Shown: in pieces, positions 6,229-8,078 of the stretch
Position numbering within the stretch: the first letter of the stretch is position 1
Layout: each line of letters begins with the position of its first letter
Assembly (NCBI GenBank): GCA_029057255.1
Contig: JAICZO010000189.1
Location: 1-8,078 of the forward strand
Direction: 5' to 3'
DNA length: 8,078 nucleotides
Origin: Muribaculaceae bacterium
Lineage (GTDB): Bacteria > Bacteroidota > Bacteroidia > Bacteroidales > Muribaculaceae
The notes under the pieces: generated by a model
The model's input: only the letters and a program-made list of their open reading frames with translations
The model's database searches: none
Told to the model about the DNA's origin: nothing
Position numbers and translations under genes: made by a program

Positions 6229-7725
6229 ATGTCCGGAATAAAAAGCCTTGCCAAAGACACCGCCATCTATGGTGTCAGCTCTATAGTCGGACGCTTCCTC
6301 AACTGGATGCTTGTGCCGCTGTATACCAACATGTTCCCTGTGGCGGAATACGGTGTCGTCACCCTCGTCTACGCGGTGGTGGCGCTTGCCCTGGTCATAC
6401 TGACCTACGGCATGGAGACCGGTTTCTTCCGCTTCGCCAACCACGAGCGCTGGTCCGACCCGATGGAAGTCTACTCCACGTCGCTGATTTCGCTCGCCGT
6501 CAGCTCGACGGCGTTCATAGCCCTTGTGGCGGCTTTTCTGCCGCAGGCCGCGGCGGCACTCGAGTGCCCCGGCAGGCCGTCGTTCGTGATGATAATGGCC
6601 GTCTGCGTGGCTATGGATGCCTTCATGACCATCCCCTACAGCTACCTGCGCTTCCGCAAGCGGCCCATGCGCTTCGCCCTTCTCCGACTTGTCAACATCG
6701 GTCTCAACATCGGTCTGAACCTCTTCTTCATCCTGCTCTGCCCCCTGCTCTACAGGCACTTCCCCGATATTGTGAGCCGCTTCTACGACCCGTCGTACGG
6801 CATCGGATACATCTTCCTGTCCAACCTCATCGCCTCGGCAGTCAACCTGCTGATGATGGTGCCTGAGCTGCGCGGCTTCGGCTGGAAGTTCAACATCCGC
6901 CTGTGGCGCGAGATGCTCGTCTACTCGGCGCCGCTGCTCGTGCTCGGCGTGGCCGGCATCATGAACCAGACCATCGACAAGATGCTCTTCCCGCACCTTG
7001 TCAGCGACCCCGCCGACGCCACCTACCAGCTCGGCATCTACGGCGCCAACTATAAAATCGGCATCCTGCTGCTTGTCTTCCTGCAGGCCTTCCGCTTCGC
7101 CTACGAGCCCTTTGTCTTCGCGCGCGGCAAGAGCAACGGCGGCGACAAGCAGGCATACAGCGACGCCATGAAGTACTTCGTGGCCTTCGCCCTCTTCATC
7201 TTCCTTGGCGTGATGTTCTATCTCGACATCGTGCGCTACCTCATCTCGCCCCGCTATTTCAGCGGCCTTGTCGTGGTGCCTGTCATCATGCTCGGCGAGC
7301 TCTTCTTCGGCATCTTCTACAACCTCTCGATATGGTACAAGCTCACCGACCGCACCGTCTGGGGCGCGAGATTCTCGCTCGCAGGCCTCGCCGTGACGGT
7401 GACGCTCAACGTCATCCTTGTGCCTCGCATCGGATATATGGGCTGTGCCGTCGCCGCGCTCTGCAGCTACGGCACGATGATGGTGGCAAGCTATATAATA
7501 GGCCGCCGCTACTACCCTGTTGACTACAAGCTGCGCCGGCTCGCGCTCTACTTCTGCCTTGCCGCCGCGCTGTACGCCGCCGGAGTCTACGCCCTGCCCC
7601 TGCTGGGACTGCACGCGGCGGTCAACGGACTCGTCCGCGCCGCCCTGCTCGCTGCCTTCGCGGCAGCATTCGTGCGTATCGAGCATATAAGCCCCAAGGC
7701 TCTTGTCCCGCGACGCGGCAAGTGA
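6229..7725 (+). CDS. MOP-superfamily polysaccharide/lipid-linked oligosaccharide flippase
   Basis: This is an integral inner-membrane flippase of the MOP (Wzx/PST-like) superfamily, expected to move a lipid-linked glycan or related amphiphile across the membrane. The 498-residue protein is hydrophobic throughout, with about 14 predicted helices. It opens with the typical GVSSIVGRFLNWMLVPLYTN segment and the charged FFRFANHE loop, has PYSYLRFRKRP around residue 140, and the conserved NLSIWYKLTDRTVWGA around 365-380. These match the family often annotated as lipopolysaccharide biosynthesis protein or polysaccharide flippase in Bacteroidota. Its start lies 6 bases after the second permease, suggesting co-transcription, although it has no known mechanical role in a tripartite pump. 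No glycosyltransferase or polymerase genes lie nearby. A large hairpin overlaps its stop codon. Family is secure; the cargo is unknown. Confidence 0.9.
   Translation: MSGIKSLAKDTAIYGVSSIVGRFLNWMLVPLYTNMFPVAEYGVVTLVYAVVALALVILTYGMETGFFRFANHERWSDPMEVYSTSLISLAVSSTAFIALVAAFLPQAAAALECPGRPSFVMIMAVCVAMDAFMTIPYSYLRFRKRPMRFALLRLVNIGLNIGLNLFFILLCPLLYRHFPDIVSRFYDPSYGIGYIFLSNLIASAVNLLMMVPELRGFGWKFNIRLWREMLVYSAPLLVLGVAGIMNQTIDKMLFPHLVSDPADATYQLGIYGANYKIGILLLVFLQAFRFAYEPFVFARGKSNGGDKQAYSDAMKYFVAFALFIFLGVMFYLDIVRYLISPRYFSGLVVVPVIMLGELFFGIFYNLSIWYKLTDRTVWGARFSLAGLAVTVTLNVILVPRIGYMGCAVAALCSYGTMMVASYIIGRRYYPVDYKLRRLALYFCLAAALYAAGVYALPLLGLHAAVNGLVRAALLAAFAAAFVRIEHISPKALVPRRGK
6693..6716 (+). repeat. Perfect 12-base tandem duplication inside the flippase gene
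   Basis: CAACATCGGTCT occurs twice back to back (6693-6704 and 6705-6716). It keeps the frame and encodes a repeated NIGL within a membrane helix around residue 156-163. It is probably a small slippage event or simple sequence convergence. Confidence 0.6.
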
Positions 7726-7736
7726 GGCCGGGGCTT
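7689..7736 (+). terminator. Extended hairpin at the end of the export/flippase operon
   Basis: AAGCCCC (7689-7695) pairs with GGGGCTT (7730-7736). Inside it, GGC (7698-7700) pairs with GCC (7727-7729), CTTG (7702-7705) with CAAG (7719-7722), and CCGC (7708-7711) with GCGG (7715-7718), closed by a GAC loop. That is about 18 pairs with small bulges. The structure spans the last 12 codons and stop of the flippase. A broken T-rich stretch (TTTACTTTAT) follows in place of a clean U-run, so termination is plausible but may be inefficient. Confidence 0.55.
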
Positions 7737-7752
7737 TACTTTATGAAGTAAA
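7735..7752. repeat. 7-base inverted repeat upstream of the patB-like gene
   Basis: TTTACTT (7735-7741) and AAGTAAA (7746-7752) are exact reverse complements separated by TATG. The repeat lies between the hairpin above and the -7 box below, roughly covering the -33 region. It could be an operator, the tail hairpin of a terminator, or chance in an AT-rich gap. Confidence 0.45.
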
Positions 7753-7757
7753 TTTGC

Positions 7758-7765
7758 TATCTTTG
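7758..7765 (+). promoter_or_regulatory. Bacteroidota -7 box for the patB-like gene
   Basis: TATCTTTG followed by C is a full match to the Bacteroidota -7 consensus TAnnTTTG. It ends 6 bases before the ATG at 7772. A -33 TTTG is not clear; TTTA at 7735-7738 is the nearest candidate, 23 bases upstream of the box. With transcription starting about 5-7 bases after the box, the mRNA would have little or no leader. Confidence 0.65.
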
Positions 7766-7771
7766 CAACCT

Positions 7772-8078
7772 ATGAACCAAGAGAAGTACAATTTCGACTG
7801 CGTGGTCGACCGCCACGACACCAACGCTACCAAAATAGAAGAGATGGACGCCAAGTTCGGGCGTCACGACCTGCTGCCCTTCTGGATCGCCGACATGGAC
7901 TTCCAGGCCTGTCCCTGTATCATCGACGCGCTCCGCGACCGCCTCAACCACGCCGTGTTAGGCTACACCACGCCGCCGGCCGAGTTCTGGGAGAGCATCA
8001 CGTCGTGGCTGCGCCGCCGCCACAACTGGCAGGTATCGCACGACGAAATCACCTTCATGCCCGGCCTCAAGAAAGGAC
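7772..8078 (+). CDS. MalY/PatB-family PLP-dependent C-S lyase/aminotransferase, N-terminal part
   Basis: This is the start of a fold-type I PLP enzyme of the MalY/PatB group, usually annotated as cystathionine beta-lyase or aminotransferase. Such enzymes cleave the C-S bond of cystathionine or cysteine conjugates in methionine metabolism. Only the first 102 codons are in the window; the full family length is about 390 residues. Visible signatures are the YNFD opening followed by VDRHDTNATK, the hallmark LPFWIADMDF (residues about 36-45), LGYTTPPAEFW (about 64-74) and the WLRRRHNW segment (about 79-86), which leads into a motif near MPG. The PLP-binding lysine lies beyond the edge. The ATG at 7772 gives the standard N-terminus. 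The gene has its own -7 box and follows a hairpin, so it is probably a separate transcription unit, unrelated in function to the export operon. Confidence 0.9.
   Translation, partial: MNQEKYNFDCVVDRHDTNATKIEEMDAKFGRHDLLPFWIADMDFQACPCIIDALRDRLNHAVLGYTTPPAEFWESITSWLRRRHNWQVSHDEITFMPGLKKG

Noticed and set aside
6004..7686. A 560-codon open frame on the minus strand opposite the flippase gene
   Set aside because: Its translation is an unstructured His/Glu/Val/Arg/Ala-rich composition with no recognisable motif. It is explained by GC-rich third positions of the flippase gene on the other strand.
7743..7751. ATGAAGTAA as a minimal regulatory ORF before the patB-like gene
   Set aside because: It lies upstream of the predicted transcription start and is fully explained by the inverted repeat.

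Overview
The window looks like chromosomal DNA from a GC-rich member of the Bacteroidales. Three things point that way: the style of the RnpA, YidD and TatD homologues, the outer-membrane efflux proteins, and two matches to the Bacteroidota promoter -7 box (TAnnTTTG) in front of genes that lack Shine-Dalgarno sequences. Codons ending in C or G dominate, yet ATA isoleucine is frequent. That combination would suit a Muribaculaceae-like lineage, but this placement is an inference from composition and was not computed. All genes are on the + strand.

Region 1 (2-1160) is a compact housekeeping cluster: rnpA (RNase P protein), yidD (membrane-insertion efficiency factor) and a TatD-type metal-dependent hydrolase, each overlapping the next by a few bases. 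yidD has no ATG, GTG or TTG that would give a full-length protein. It appears to start at a CTG whose last two bases belong to the rnpA stop codon (CTGA, where ATGA would be expected). The TatD protein stops right after its last predicted metal-binding aspartate and lacks the usual C-terminal helices.

Region 2 (1157-1299) is a 139-base intergenic stretch. It holds a Bacteroidota-type promoter whose -33 element overlaps the tatD stop codon. A pair of CTAT/ATAGCG elements flanks the -7 box, and a nearly perfect 24-base palindrome lies in the presumed leader RNA.

Region 3 (1300-7725) is a probable operon: a TolC-type outer-membrane channel, a HlyD/YbhG-type periplasmic adaptor, two ABC-2 type permeases and a 14-helix MOP-superfamily polysaccharide/lipid flippase. 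The last three junctions are 13, 1 and 6 bases. Together the first four would form an envelope-spanning export system, with the permeases in the inner membrane joined by the adaptor to the channel. No ABC ATPase gene is present in the operon. The flippase may share the transcript or may be functionally linked to envelope glycan or lipid export.

Region 4 (7689-8078) has a long GC-rich hairpin overlapping the flippase stop codon, a second AT-rich inverted repeat, and a TATCTTTG -7 box only 6 bases before the ATG of a MalY/PatB-type PLP-dependent lyase/aminotransferase, which runs off the window edge. I see no RNA genes, CRISPR arrays, insertion sequences or phage genes.
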